A program made the translations under genes and the position numbers. 64,000 nt of DNA from Nocardioides campestrisoli (GTDB lineage: Bacteria > Actinomycetota > Actinomycetes > Propionibacteriales > Nocardioidaceae), in assembly GCF_013624435.2 (NCBI RefSeq), contig NZ_CP061768.1, positions 4,142,297 through 4,206,296 of the forward strand, written 5' to 3'. Positions 50,165 to 57,836 of the stretch are shown here, piece after piece. Under the pieces are notes generated by a model. That model was not told where the DNA came from and ran no database searches. It saw only the letters and a list, made by a program, of their open reading frames with translations. Position 1 is the stretch's first letter. Every line of letters begins with the position of its first letter.

Positions 50165-51997
50165 GTGGCCGCCTCGCTCCATGCCGGCGACGTCCTTGCC
50201 GAGCGTTACCAGATGGTCGACCTGCTCCGGGAGAGCGAGGGCGGGTGGTTCTGGTGCGCCCAGGACGCCGTGCTCCGACGCCAGGTGGCGATCCACCTGA
50301 TCCCGGACGACGACGACCGCGCGGAGGCGCTGATGACCGCAGCGCGGCGCTCCGCCGCGCTGGTCGACCGGCGCAACCTCCGGGTGCTGGACGCCGACCG
50401 GCACGACGGTCTCTGCTACGTCGTCAACGAGTGGGGCCAGGGGGTCTCGCTGGACAGCATGCTGGCCGACGAGGGGCCGCTCCCGGCCCGGCAGGCCGCG
50501 TGGCTGGTCGCCGAGGTCGCCGACACCCTGGCCGTGGCCCACTCCGCCGGCCGCGCGCACGGGCGGCTCTACCCCGAGAGCGTGCTGGTCGACGAGAACG
50601 GTCAGGTGCGCATCATCGGCTTCGCCGTGGACGCCGCCCTGCACGGCCTGCCCGCAGACCGGCGCGAGCAGGACGTGCGCGACCTGGTCGCGGTCCTGTA
50701 TGCCGCGCTCACCGGCCGCTGGCCCGGCCCGGACGGCTCCTCGGTGCCCCCTGCGCCGCGGGAGCACGGGCACCCGCTGCGGCCCCGGCAGGTGCGGGCC
50801 GGCATCCCCCGCGCCCTGGACCAGATCTGCGACGAGGTGCTCGGCCACCGGCCGCAGGGGCGCAACGGAGGCGGACGCACCCTGTCCCACCTGGGCCACC
50901 GGCCCACCCACGACCTGCACACCGCGGCCGGGGTCCGCGACGCGCTGGAGGAGTTCCTGGGCGACGTCGCCACCGGCAGCACCACGCTCCCGGTCGAGGG
51001 GGCCCCGCAGGTCGAGGGGCAGCAGAAGGCAGAGCCTGCCTCGGCCAAGGTCTCCACGAACGGGCACGCACCCGTCGCTCCGGCACGGTCCAGCACCACG
51101 GACCTGCCCACCGAGGCGGGGATGCCGGTCTTCCACGACGACGAGCAGGTCGAGTGGCTGCGCGCCCGCGGCAACCCGCCCACGCCCCCGCCCGCGCTGG
51201 AGGAGCCTGCGGCGCGCCCGCTCTTCGCGCCCGACCCGGAGGACGGCACCCCCGTACGACGTCCCCGGGCGCCGCGGCCCGCACCCGACCAGGGCGCGGA
51301 GTACTGGCCCTGGGACACCTCCGCCGGCCCCGGTCCCGGCGCCACGCACGGCGGCGGCAGCTCGGGTCACCTTCCGGTCGTCCCCCCGGCCCGGCAGCCC
51401 GGCCGCCGCTGGCTCCGGCTCGCCTGGGTGATCGGCCTCTCCGCCCTGATCCTGCTCACCGTGGTGGCCGCCTACCAGCTGGGCGGCGGGGGCGCCGGCA
51501 GCGACGACGAGGAGCCGGACGAGCCGAGCGGCGCACCGCCCTCGGCCCAGGTCACCCCGCACGACGGGGTCACGGCCACCGACTTCGACCCGGAGGGCAG
51601 CCCGCCGCGCGACGAGAACCCCGAGCTGGTCCCGTACGCGGTCGACGGCGACCCCAACACCTCCTGGATCACCAGCAGCTACCTCCAGCAGTTCGGGCCG
51701 GGCGGGCTGAAGTCCGGCGTCGGCCTCACCCTCGACCTGGGCACGGTCAAGGACGTGCGGCTGGTGGAGATCTCGGTCTCCGGCGGCTCGACGAGCGCCG
51801 AGGTCTACCTCGGTGAGGAGGCCCCGACCGACGTCTCCGGGCTGGAGCCGGTCGGCTCGGGCACTGACGAGGAGACCATCTCGGTCGAGCTGGACGAGGC
51901 GCAGCAGGCCCGGTACGTCACCGTCTGGCTGACCGCGCTGCCGCCGGTCGACTCCGACTTCCGCGGGGAGATCCGCGAGGTCGTGGTCAGCGGGTGA
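50165..51997 (+). CDS. Membrane pseudokinase with C-terminal discoidin-like domain
   Basis: A 610-residue protein. The kinase-like domain lacks catalytic residues: the VAIK lysine is His (VAIHLI), the HRD loop reads AHGRLYPESVL, and DFG is replaced by IGFAVD. A Pro/Ala-rich linker (about 290-410) follows, then one membrane segment (LAWVIGLSALILLTVVAAYQL) and an external ~150-residue domain of F5/8-type pattern (VDGDPNTSWITSSYLQQF). This is the equivalent of the MurJ-fused pseudokinase of mycobacteria, which there controls MurJ through an FHA protein. GTG start; 56 bases after murJ. It overlaps sigM (GTGA). Confidence 0.9.
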   Translation: MAASLHAGDVLAERYQMVDLLRESEGGWFWCAQDAVLRRQVAIHLIPDDDDRAEALMTAARRSAALVDRRNLRVLDADRHDGLCYVVNEWGQGVSLDSMLADEGPLPARQAAWLVAEVADTLAVAHSAGRAHGRLYPESVLVDENGQVRIIGFAVDAALHGLPADRREQDVRDLVAVLYAALTGRWPGPDGSSVPPAPREHGHPLRPRQVRAGIPRALDQICDEVLGHRPQGRNGGGRTLSHLGHRPTHDLHTAAGVRDALEEFLGDVATGSTTLPVEGAPQVEGQQKAEPASAKVSTNGHAPVAPARSSTTDLPTEAGMPVFHDDEQVEWLRARGNPPTPPPALEEPAARPLFAPDPEDGTPVRRPRAPRPAPDQGAEYWPWDTSAGPGPGATHGGGSSGHLPVVPPARQPGRRWLRLAWVIGLSALILLTVVAAYQLGGGGAGSDDEEPDEPSGAPPSAQVTPHDGVTATDFDPEGSPPRDENPELVPYAVDGDPNTSWITSSYLQQFGPGGLKSGVGLTLDLGTVKDVRLVEISVSGGSTSAEVYLGEEAPTDVSGLEPVGSGTDEETISVELDEAQQARYVTVWLTALPPVDSDFRGEIREVVVSG

Positions 51998-52695
51998 GCC
52001 CGTCGCCGAGCGACGCGGAGCTGCTGGCTGCGCACGTCGCCGGCGAGCCCGACGCGTTCGGCCAGCTCTTCGCCCGGCACCGCGACCGGCTGTGGGCGGT
52101 CGCGCTGCGCACCACCGGCAACCCCGAGGACGCGGCCGACGCCCTCCAGGACGCCCTGGTCTCCGCCTTCCGCCGGGCGGACTCGTTCCGCGGCGAGTCG
52201 GCGGTAACCACGTGGCTGCACCGGGTGGTCGTCAACGCGTGCCTGGACCGGCTGCGCGCGGCCAAGGTGCGGGCCGCCGACCCGCTCCCCGACGACCTCG
52301 CCGACCGGGTCGTGCCGCTGGGCGTCGCGCCCGGAGGCTCGGCGCCGGTCGATCCCGCCGACGCCGTGCTCGACGAGGAACAGCGCCGTCAGGTCCACGC
52401 CGCGCTGGCGACCCTGCCGGTGGACCAGCGGGCCGCGCTCGTGCTGGTCGACCTCGAGGGGTTCCCGGTGGCCGAGGTCGCGACCATGCTCGGCTGCGCC
52501 GAGGGGACGGTCAAGTCGCGCTGCTCGCGCGGCCGGCGGCGGCTGGCGGTGGTCCTGGCCGACCTGCTGGGGAACCCGCCGGGGCCCCGGTCCGTCCTAC
52601 CCACGGACGCCGTCCTATCCACAGACACCGTCCTGTCCACAGACACAGAGCCCAGCGCGCCGACTCCCGGCGCCGACGACGAGGTGACCAGGTGA
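51994..52695 (+). CDS. sigM: ECF sigma factor SigM
   Basis: A 233-residue ECF sigma factor. Region 2 contains FGQLFARHRDRLWAVALRTT and GNPEDAADALQDALVSAFRR; region 4 contains LPVDQRAALVLVDLEGFPVA and the recognition helix around EGTVKSRCSRGRRRLA. A ~45-residue tail includes a three-fold repeat (LPTDA, LSTDT, LSTDT). Its genes before and after match the sigM locus of mycobacteria and Streptomyces. Starts and ends overlap the neighbours (GTGA), coupling it to its anti-sigma factor. Confidence 0.93.
   Translation: MSPSPSDAELLAAHVAGEPDAFGQLFARHRDRLWAVALRTTGNPEDAADALQDALVSAFRRADSFRGESAVTTWLHRVVVNACLDRLRAAKVRAADPLPDDLADRVVPLGVAPGGSAPVDPADAVLDEEQRRQVHAALATLPVDQRAALVLVDLEGFPVAEVATMLGCAEGTVKSRCSRGRRRLAVVLADLLGNPPGPRSVLPTDAVLSTDTVLSTDTEPSAPTPGADDEVTR
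52592..52645 (+). repeat. Three 18-base tandem repeats inside sigM
   Basis: Units begin CCGTCCTACCCACGG, CCGTCCTATCCACAG and CCGTCCTGTCCACAG, each 18 bases, keeping the reading frame. Units two and three contain the DnaA-box-like CTATCCACA and CTGTCCACA. Confidence 0.8.
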
Positions 52696-53462
52696 GCGAC
52701 CCCGAGCACGACGTACGGCGTCTGCTCGCCGCCGCGCGAGGCTCCGAGCCGATCCCCCCTCCGGTGGCGGACCGGCTGGACGAGACGCTGGCCGAGCTCG
52801 AGCGCTCCCGGGCCGCGCGCGCTTCCCAGCCCTCCCAGCCCTCCCAGCTCTCGCAGCGCTCGCAGGCGGCCGAGCCCCGTCGGCCGCGCCGGTTCGTCTG
52901 GCCGGCCGCGGCGGCCGCCGCGGTGCTGGTCGTCGGCGGGGTGTGGGGCACCACCCTGGGCCCCCTGGGCTCCGGCGGACCCGACGGGGCGTCCTCGAGC
53001 GCCGACACGTCGGCGGCCGGGGAGCAGGAGCGCATCTCCCCGTCTCCCGCCCCGTCTCCCGCCCCGAACCAGGCGCCGTCCGCCGACGACGCCCCGGGGG
53101 CTGCGAGCGACGGGACCCGGAGGGGCGACGCACCCCCGGCGCCGGGCCAGGACACCCTCGGGCTCCCGGTCCCCGAGGTGAACCCCGCCTCCCTGGTCCG
53201 GGACCTGGTCCGGGCGCGCAGCGCCGCGCCGAGCCCAGGTGTCCTCGGCCGGCTGGCCGTCGCCGGCTGCCTGCCCTCGCCCACCCGGCCGCGGGACCGC
53301 CTGGTCGAGATCCGGTACGACGGGCGACCCGCCGCGCTGGTGCTGAGGCCCGCGACCTCCGCGGGGCAGGAGGCGCTCGTGGTGGTGTGCGGCGACGAGG
53401 CGCCGATCCGGCGGGCGACCCTCCCCGCCGAGGCTCCGGACCAGGGAACAACACCCCCCTAG
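52692..53462 (+). CDS. rsmA: Putative anti-sigma-M factor
   Basis: A 256-residue protein: a short cytoplasmic part (DVRRLLAAARGSEPIPPPVADRLDETLAEL), a repetitive SQPSQPSQLSQRSQ stretch, one membrane segment (VWPAAAAAAVLVVGGVWGTT), and an external Pro/Ser/Asp-rich linker followed by a compact domain with two Cys (VAGCLPSP, VVVCGDEAP). Topology and the GTGA overlap with sigM mark it as its anti-sigma factor, equivalent to mycobacterial RsmA. Sequence similarity in this family is low, so the call rests mainly on topology and position. Confidence 0.82.
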   Translation: MSDPEHDVRRLLAAARGSEPIPPPVADRLDETLAELERSRAARASQPSQPSQLSQRSQAAEPRRPRRFVWPAAAAAAVLVVGGVWGTTLGPLGSGGPDGASSSADTSAAGEQERISPSPAPSPAPNQAPSADDAPGAASDGTRRGDAPPAPGQDTLGLPVPEVNPASLVRDLVRARSAAPSPGVLGRLAVAGCLPSPTRPRDRLVEIRYDGRPAALVLRPATSAGQEALVVVCGDEAPIRRATLPAEAPDQGTTPP

Positions 53463-53470
53463 GATCGGTT
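53445..53470 (+). promoter_or_regulatory. SigR-type promoter upstream of trxB
   Basis: GGAAC (53445-53449), 18 bases, GTT (53468-53470). This matches the GGAAT/C-N18-GTT consensus of the thiol-stress sigma factor SigR of Streptomyces, whose best-known target is trxBA. Confidence 0.7.
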
Positions 53471-53523
53471 CTAGCATCCGCACACCCATTGCCGATCCGA
53501 CCACGCAGGGAGTTCCACCGACC

Positions 53524-54531
53524 ATGAGCGACACCGCCACCACCACCCGCAACGTCATCATCATCGGCTCCGGACCCTCGGGCTACACCGCAGCGGTCTA
53601 CGCGGCCCGCGCAGCGCTCGAGCCGCTGGTCTTCGAGGGATCGGTCACCGCGGGCGGCGCCCTGATGAACACCACCGAGGTGGAGAACTTCCCCGGCTTC
53701 CGCGACGGGATCATGGGCCCGGCGCTGATGGACGAGATGCGCGCCCAGGCGGAGCGCTTCGGCGCCGAGCTGATCGCCGACGACGTGGTCGAGGTCGACC
53801 TGACCGGCGACGTGAAGGTCGTCAAGACCGCCGAGGCGACGTACACCGCCCGCTCGGTGATCCTGGCCACCGGCTCCGGCTACCGCAAGCTCGGCCTGCC
53901 CCGCGAGGAGGAGCTCTCGGGCCGCGGCGTCTCCTGGTGCGCCACCTGCGACGGCTTCTTCTTCCGCGACCAGGCGATCGCCGTCGTGGGCGGGGGCGAC
54001 TCGGCGATCGAGGAGGCCACCTTCCTCACCCGGTTCGGCCAGAAGGTGTACCTGATCCACCGCCGCGACGAGCTGCGCGCCTCCAAGATCATGCAGGAGC
54101 GCGCCTTCGCCGACCCCAAGCTGGAGATCGTGTGGAACTCCGAGGTCGCCGAGATCAACGGCGAGGACCGGGTCGAGTCGCTCACCCTGCGTGACACCGT
54201 CACCGGCGAGCTCCGGCCGCTGGCGGTCACCGGGCTCTTCATCGCGATCGGCCACGACCCGCGCTCCGAGCTGCTGACCGGTCAGGTCGACCTGGACGAC
54301 GACGGCTACGTGCTGGTCAAGCACCCCTCGACGGCCACGAACCTGCCGGGCGTCTTCGCGGCCGGCGACCTGGTCGACCACCACTACCGGCAGGCCATCA
54401 CCGCCGCCGGCACCGGCTGCTCCGCCGCGCTGGACGCCGAGCGCTACGTCGCCATGCTCGACCAGCTCTCCGCCGACACCGCGGGCTCCGCCGCCGCGGC
54501 CGTCGAGGAGGTCGAGGCGGCGAAGGCCTGA
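53524..54531 (+). CDS. trxB: Thioredoxin reductase
   Basis: A 335-residue FAD/NADPH enzyme that reduces thioredoxin. It has the FAD motif IIIGSGPSGYTAAVYAARA, the redox pair Cys139-Cys142 (WCATCDGFF), the NADPH site VVGGGDSAIEEA and the C-terminal FAD block GVFAAGDLVDHHYRQAITAAG. It follows the anti-sigma gene after 61 bases with a SigR-type promoter in between, and is followed by trxA. The C-terminal ~25 residues are Ala/Glu-rich. Confidence 0.97.
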   Translation: MSDTATTTRNVIIIGSGPSGYTAAVYAARAALEPLVFEGSVTAGGALMNTTEVENFPGFRDGIMGPALMDEMRAQAERFGAELIADDVVEVDLTGDVKVVKTAEATYTARSVILATGSGYRKLGLPREEELSGRGVSWCATCDGFFFRDQAIAVVGGGDSAIEEATFLTRFGQKVYLIHRRDELRASKIMQERAFADPKLEIVWNSEVAEINGEDRVESLTLRDTVTGELRPLAVTGLFIAIGHDPRSELLTGQVDLDDDGYVLVKHPSTATNLPGVFAAGDLVDHHYRQAITAAGTGCSAALDAERYVAMLDQLSADTAGSAAAAVEEVEAAKA

Positions 54532-54544
54532 GGCCTCCCGCCGG

Positions 54545-54570
54545 GGAACAAGCCCCACCCGCCCGGTGTT
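54545..54570 (+). promoter_or_regulatory. SigR-type promoter upstream of trxA
   Basis: GGAAC (54545-54549), 18 bases, GTT (54568-54570), the same spacing as before trxB. It lies in the 100-base gap between trxB and trxA and would give a ~55-base leader. Confidence 0.65.
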
Positions 54571-54631
54571 GACAGGGCACAGATCACTGCACGTCACAGA
54601 CCGCCGTACCGCTGAGCCTCAGGAGGATCAG

Positions 54632-54955
54632 ATGTCCAACATGCCCGCCGTGACCGATGCCGAGTTCGAGACCCAGGTGCTGAAGGCCGACAAGCCGGTC
54701 CTGGTCGACTTCTGGGCCGAGTGGTGCGGTCCGTGCCGCCAGGTCGGACCCATCCTGGACGAGATCGCCGGTGCCCACGGCGACAAGATGACCTTCCTGA
54801 AGATGAACGTCGACGAGAACCCGGTCACCCCGGCCTCGTACCGCGTCACCGGCATCCCCACGATCAACGTCTACCAGGGCGGCGAGGTCGTGAAGAGCAT
54901 CGTGGGCGCCCGTCCCAAGGCCGCGATCCTCAAGGAGCTCGAGGGCCTGATCTGA
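54632..54955 (+). CDS. trxA: Thioredoxin
   Basis: A 107-residue thioredoxin with the active site WCGPC (Cys32, Cys35), the cis-proline block GIPTINVYQGGE and the usual core VLVDFWAEW. The ATG at 54632 has AGGAGG about 6 bases upstream; the longer open frame upstream was rejected. It is the electron acceptor of the TrxB encoded just upstream. The last 26 bases overlap the convergent GNAT gene. Confidence 0.97.
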   Translation: MSNMPAVTDAEFETQVLKADKPVLVDFWAEWCGPCRQVGPILDEIAGAHGDKMTFLKMNVDENPVTPASYRVTGIPTINVYQGGEVVKSIVGARPKAAILKELEGLI

Positions 54956-55589
54956 CGCTCCTGCCCTGCTGAGGCTTCAGCGCCGGGCGCACAGCACCCA
55001 CCAGGCGCTCCAGGGCCTGCTCCACGTCGCTCATCCAGGCGCGTGTGGTCCGGAGCTCCATCCGCATCCGCGGGGTGGTGCTGTGCGCCCGTTGTGTCTT
55101 GAAGCCCACCGCGCCGAGGAACTCCGCCGGCAGCACGCAGGCGCGCGCGGTGCCGTCGTCGGCCAGCCCGCGGGTGTCACCGAAGGCCTCGAGGGCCACC
55201 TGTTCCCGCTGCACCAGGTCCCGGGCGAGTCCCTGCACCAGCATCCGTCCCCAGCCGCCGCCCCGCGCCTCGGGCGTGACGTAGAGCTGGGCGAGCATCA
55301 CCGCGTCCGGCGTCGGCGGCCAGGTCGGCAGGTCCTGGCCCCCAGGCAGGAACGCCGGAGGGGCGTAGAGCACTGCTCCGACCACCTCGTCGTCGTTGAG
55401 CGCCACCCGGCCGCACGATCCCCACTCCCGGAGCACCTCCGAGACCCAGGCACTCAGCTCGTCGGCCCGTTCCGGCGGTGCCACACGGCCCCTGGCCACC
55501 GGGTCCAGCTGCCAGCGCAGGCAGGTGCGCACGTGCTCGTCGAGGCGGGGAAGGTGGTCCAGGGTCAACCGCACGACCTTGCGGGACAT
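54930..55589 (-). CDS. GNAT family N-acetyltransferase
   Basis: A 219-residue protein with the acetyl-CoA binding core MLAQLYVTPEARGGGWGRML (the R-G-x-G-x-G/A variant) and a final strand around VGFKTQRAHSTTPRMRMEL. The ATG at 55589 has AGGAGG seven bases upstream. It lies between trxA and alaA, where other actinobacteria also carry a GNAT gene. The substrate is unknown. It overlaps the end of trxA by 26 bases, tail to tail. Confidence 0.88.
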   Translation of the reverse strand: MSRKVVRLTLDHLPRLDEHVRTCLRWQLDPVARGRVAPPERADELSAWVSEVLREWGSCGRVALNDDEVVGAVLYAPPAFLPGGQDLPTWPPTPDAVMLAQLYVTPEARGGGWGRMLVQGLARDLVQREQVALEAFGDTRGLADDGTARACVLPAEFLGAVGFKTQRAHSTTPRMRMELRTTRAWMSDVEQALERLVGAVRPALKPQQGRSVRSGPRAP

Positions 55590-55657
55590 CGGCGTACCTC
55601 CTGGGCTGCTCGATATCCCCATGCTAGGACGTGGCGCGGCCTGAGAGGATGGGTCTC

Positions 55658-56872
55658 GTGCGCCAGATCAAGCAGAGCCAGAAGCTCAAGGACGTCCGGT
55701 ACGACGTGCGCGGCCCGATCCTCGTGGAGGCGCAGCGCCTCGAGGCGGAGGGGCATCGCATCCTCAAGCTGAACATCGGCAACACCGCACCGTTCGGCTT
55801 CGAGGCGCCGGAGGCGATCGTGGCGGACATGGTGCACCACCTGCCGGAGGCGCAGGGCTACAGCGACTCCCAGGGCATCTACTCCGCGCGCACCGCGGTG
55901 ATGAACTACTACCAGTCCCACGGGCTGCGCGACGTGCGGGTGGACGACGTCTACATTGGCAACGGGGTCTCCGAGCTGATCTCCATGGTGCTCCAGGCGT
56001 TCGTCGACGACGGGAACGAGATCCTGGTGCCTGCGCCGGACTACCCGCTGTGGACCGGGGCGATCACGCTGTCGGGCGGCACGCCGGTGCACTACCGGTG
56101 CGACGAGGACGACGACTGGAACCCCGACCTGGCCGACATCGAGGCCAAGATCACCGAGAACACGCACGGTCTGGTGATCATCAACCCGAACAACCCCACG
56201 GGTGCGGTCTACAGCGAGGCGACGGTCAAGGGCCTGGTCGACATCGCCCGTCGGCACGAGCTGGTGATCTTCGCCGACGAGATCTACGAGAAGATCCTCT
56301 TCGAGGACGCCCAGCACCACCACGTGGCGACGTACGCCGGCAACGACGTCCTGACCCTGACCTTCAGCGGTCTCTCCAAGGCGTACCGCGTCTGCGGCTA
56401 CCGGGCCGGGTGGGTGATGATCTCCGGGCCCAAGGAGGTCGCCACCGACTTCCTCGAGGGCCTCACGCTGATCGCCAACATGCGCATGTGCGCCAACGTG
56501 CCCGCTCAGCACGCGATCCAGACCGCGCTGGGCGGCTACCAGTCCATCGAGGAGCTCATCGGTCCGGGCGGACGGTTCTACGAGCAGTCGATGCTGGCCC
56601 ACCGCCTGCTCAACGAGATCCCGGGAGTGAGCAACGTGAAGCCGCGTGGGGCGCTCTACTGCTTCCCCCGGCTGGATCCCGAGGTCTACCAGATCGAGGA
56701 CGACCAGCAGTTCGTCATCGACCTGCTCCGGGCCAAGAAGATCCTGGTCACCCACGGGACCGGCTTCAACTGGCCCGCGCCGGACCACTTCCGTCTGGTC
56801 ACGCTCCCGGACACGGAGGTGCTGGAGGAGGCCATCGGCCGGATCTCGGACTTCCTGGCCACCCGCCGCTGA
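55658..56872 (+). CDS. alaA: AlaA-like pyridoxal-phosphate aminotransferase
   Basis: A 404-residue class I/II aminotransferase. The N-terminus VRQIKQSQKLKDVRYDVRGP lines up residue for residue with AlaA of E. coli, which fixes the start at GTG 55658 (GAGAGG 9 bases upstream) rather than the ATG at 55649. PLP residues are visible: NPNNPTGAVYS, the Asp-x-x-Tyr in FADEIYEKI, and the lysine in SGLSKAYRVCGYRAGW. It probably makes alanine from pyruvate with glutamate. Confidence 0.92.
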   Translation: MRQIKQSQKLKDVRYDVRGPILVEAQRLEAEGHRILKLNIGNTAPFGFEAPEAIVADMVHHLPEAQGYSDSQGIYSARTAVMNYYQSHGLRDVRVDDVYIGNGVSELISMVLQAFVDDGNEILVPAPDYPLWTGAITLSGGTPVHYRCDEDDDWNPDLADIEAKITENTHGLVIINPNNPTGAVYSEATVKGLVDIARRHELVIFADEIYEKILFEDAQHHHVATYAGNDVLTLTFSGLSKAYRVCGYRAGWVMISGPKEVATDFLEGLTLIANMRMCANVPAQHAIQTALGGYQSIEELIGPGGRFYEQSMLAHRLLNEIPGVSNVKPRGALYCFPRLDPEVYQIEDDQQFVIDLLRAKKILVTHGTGFNWPAPDHFRLVTLPDTEVLEEAIGRISDFLATRR

Positions 56873-56944
56873 GCAGCCCTGCTCTAGGCTTCGACGTCGG
56901 ACGCGGCACCCTCCCGTCCGACCTTCACAGCCAGGAGCCTTGTC

Positions 56945-57736
56945 ATGCGGGACATCACCTACCCCCCGATCATCCTCACCGCCAAGACGGTGTTCCGGGT
57001 GCTCGGACAGAAGTTCGACATCCAGGGCGTCGAGCACATCCCGCGCCAGGGAGGCGCGCTGATGGCGTTCAACCACGTGGGCTACCTGGACTTCATCTAC
57101 GGCGGGTTCCCCGCGCACCTCGCCGGGCGTCGGGTGGTGCGCTTCATGGCGAAGAAGGAGGTCTTCGACAACCCCGTCGGAGGCCCGGTGATGCGCTCGA
57201 TGCACCACATCCCCGTCGACCGCGGCGACGGCATCGCCTCCTACCACCAGGCGGTGGACTACCTGCGGGAGGGCGAGCTGGTCGGCATCTTCCCGGAGGC
57301 GACGATCTCCCGCGCCATGGAGCTCAAGGAGTTCAAGACCGGGGCGGTGCGGATCGCGTCGGCCGCCGGCGTCCCGATCATCCCCGTCACCCTGTTCGGC
57401 ACCCAGCGGATCTTCACCAAGGGCCACCCCAAGGACTTCTCCCGGGGCCGCAGCATCACGATCACGGTCGGCGAGCCGATGCCGGTCTCAGGTGCCGACC
57501 CGGTCACCGAGACCGCCGAGCTGCACGCCCGGATGAGCAAGATGCTGGACGAGACGATCCAGCGTCACCCGGCCGCCGAGCGCCCGGCGGGCGCCTGGTG
57601 GGTGCCGGCCAGCCACGGCGGTTCCGCTCCCACCTTGGAGGAGGCGGCGGCGATCGACGCCGAGGAGCGCCGGGCCCGCGCGCGGCGGAAGGCCGCCAAG
57701 GCGGCCGAGAAGCGTCAGGGCTCGACTGACTCCTGA
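56945..57736 (+). CDS. 1-acylglycerol-3-phosphate acyltransferase family protein
   Basis: A 263-residue PlsC-type acyltransferase with the catalytic HX4D motif in FNHVGYLDF, the substrate block IFPEATISR and PIIPVTLFG. It transfers acyl chains to a phospholipid precursor at the membrane. The C-terminal ~60 residues are Ala/Arg/Lys-rich and probably interfacial. It follows alaA after 72 bases and faces parB across a parS site and two hairpins. The exact acceptor is not certain. Confidence 0.9.
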   Translation: MRDITYPPIILTAKTVFRVLGQKFDIQGVEHIPRQGGALMAFNHVGYLDFIYGGFPAHLAGRRVVRFMAKKEVFDNPVGGPVMRSMHHIPVDRGDGIASYHQAVDYLREGELVGIFPEATISRAMELKEFKTGAVRIASAAGVPIIPVTLFGTQRIFTKGHPKDFSRGRSITITVGEPMPVSGADPVTETAELHARMSKMLDETIQRHPAAERPAGAWWVPASHGGSAPTLEEAAAIDAEERRARARRKAAKAAEKRQGSTDS

Positions 57737-57745
57737 GGCTGGTGC

Positions 57746-57761
57746 TGTTCCACGTGGAACA
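57746..57761. promoter_or_regulatory. parS site (perfect palindrome)
   Basis: TGTTCCACGTGGAACA, a perfect 16-base palindrome differing from the consensus TGTTTCACGTGAAACA only by a symmetric T/C change. It lies between the plsC-like gene and parB and should bind ParB. Confidence 0.9.
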
Positions 57762-57764
57762 ACG

Positions 57765-57798
57765 AAGGGCATATGTCGACTTGTCGACATATGCCCTT
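57765..57798. terminator. Perfect 16-base hairpin after the plsC-like gene
   Basis: AAGGGCATATGTCGAC pairs perfectly with GTCGACATATGCCCTT around TT. It is AT-richer than its surroundings, with no T tract. It lies 28 bases beyond the acyltransferase stop. Confidence 0.75.
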
Positions 57799-57800
57799 AT

Positions 57801-57834
57801 CGCTTTCTCGACTTGTGGCTCAGTCGAGAAAGCG
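57801..57834. terminator. Perfect 13-base hairpin after parB
   Basis: CGCTTTCTCGACT pairs perfectly with AGTCGAGAAAGCG around an 8-base loop, 3 bases beyond the parB stop. Together with the previous hairpin it isolates the convergent transcription units. Confidence 0.75.
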
Positions 57835-57836
57835 AC

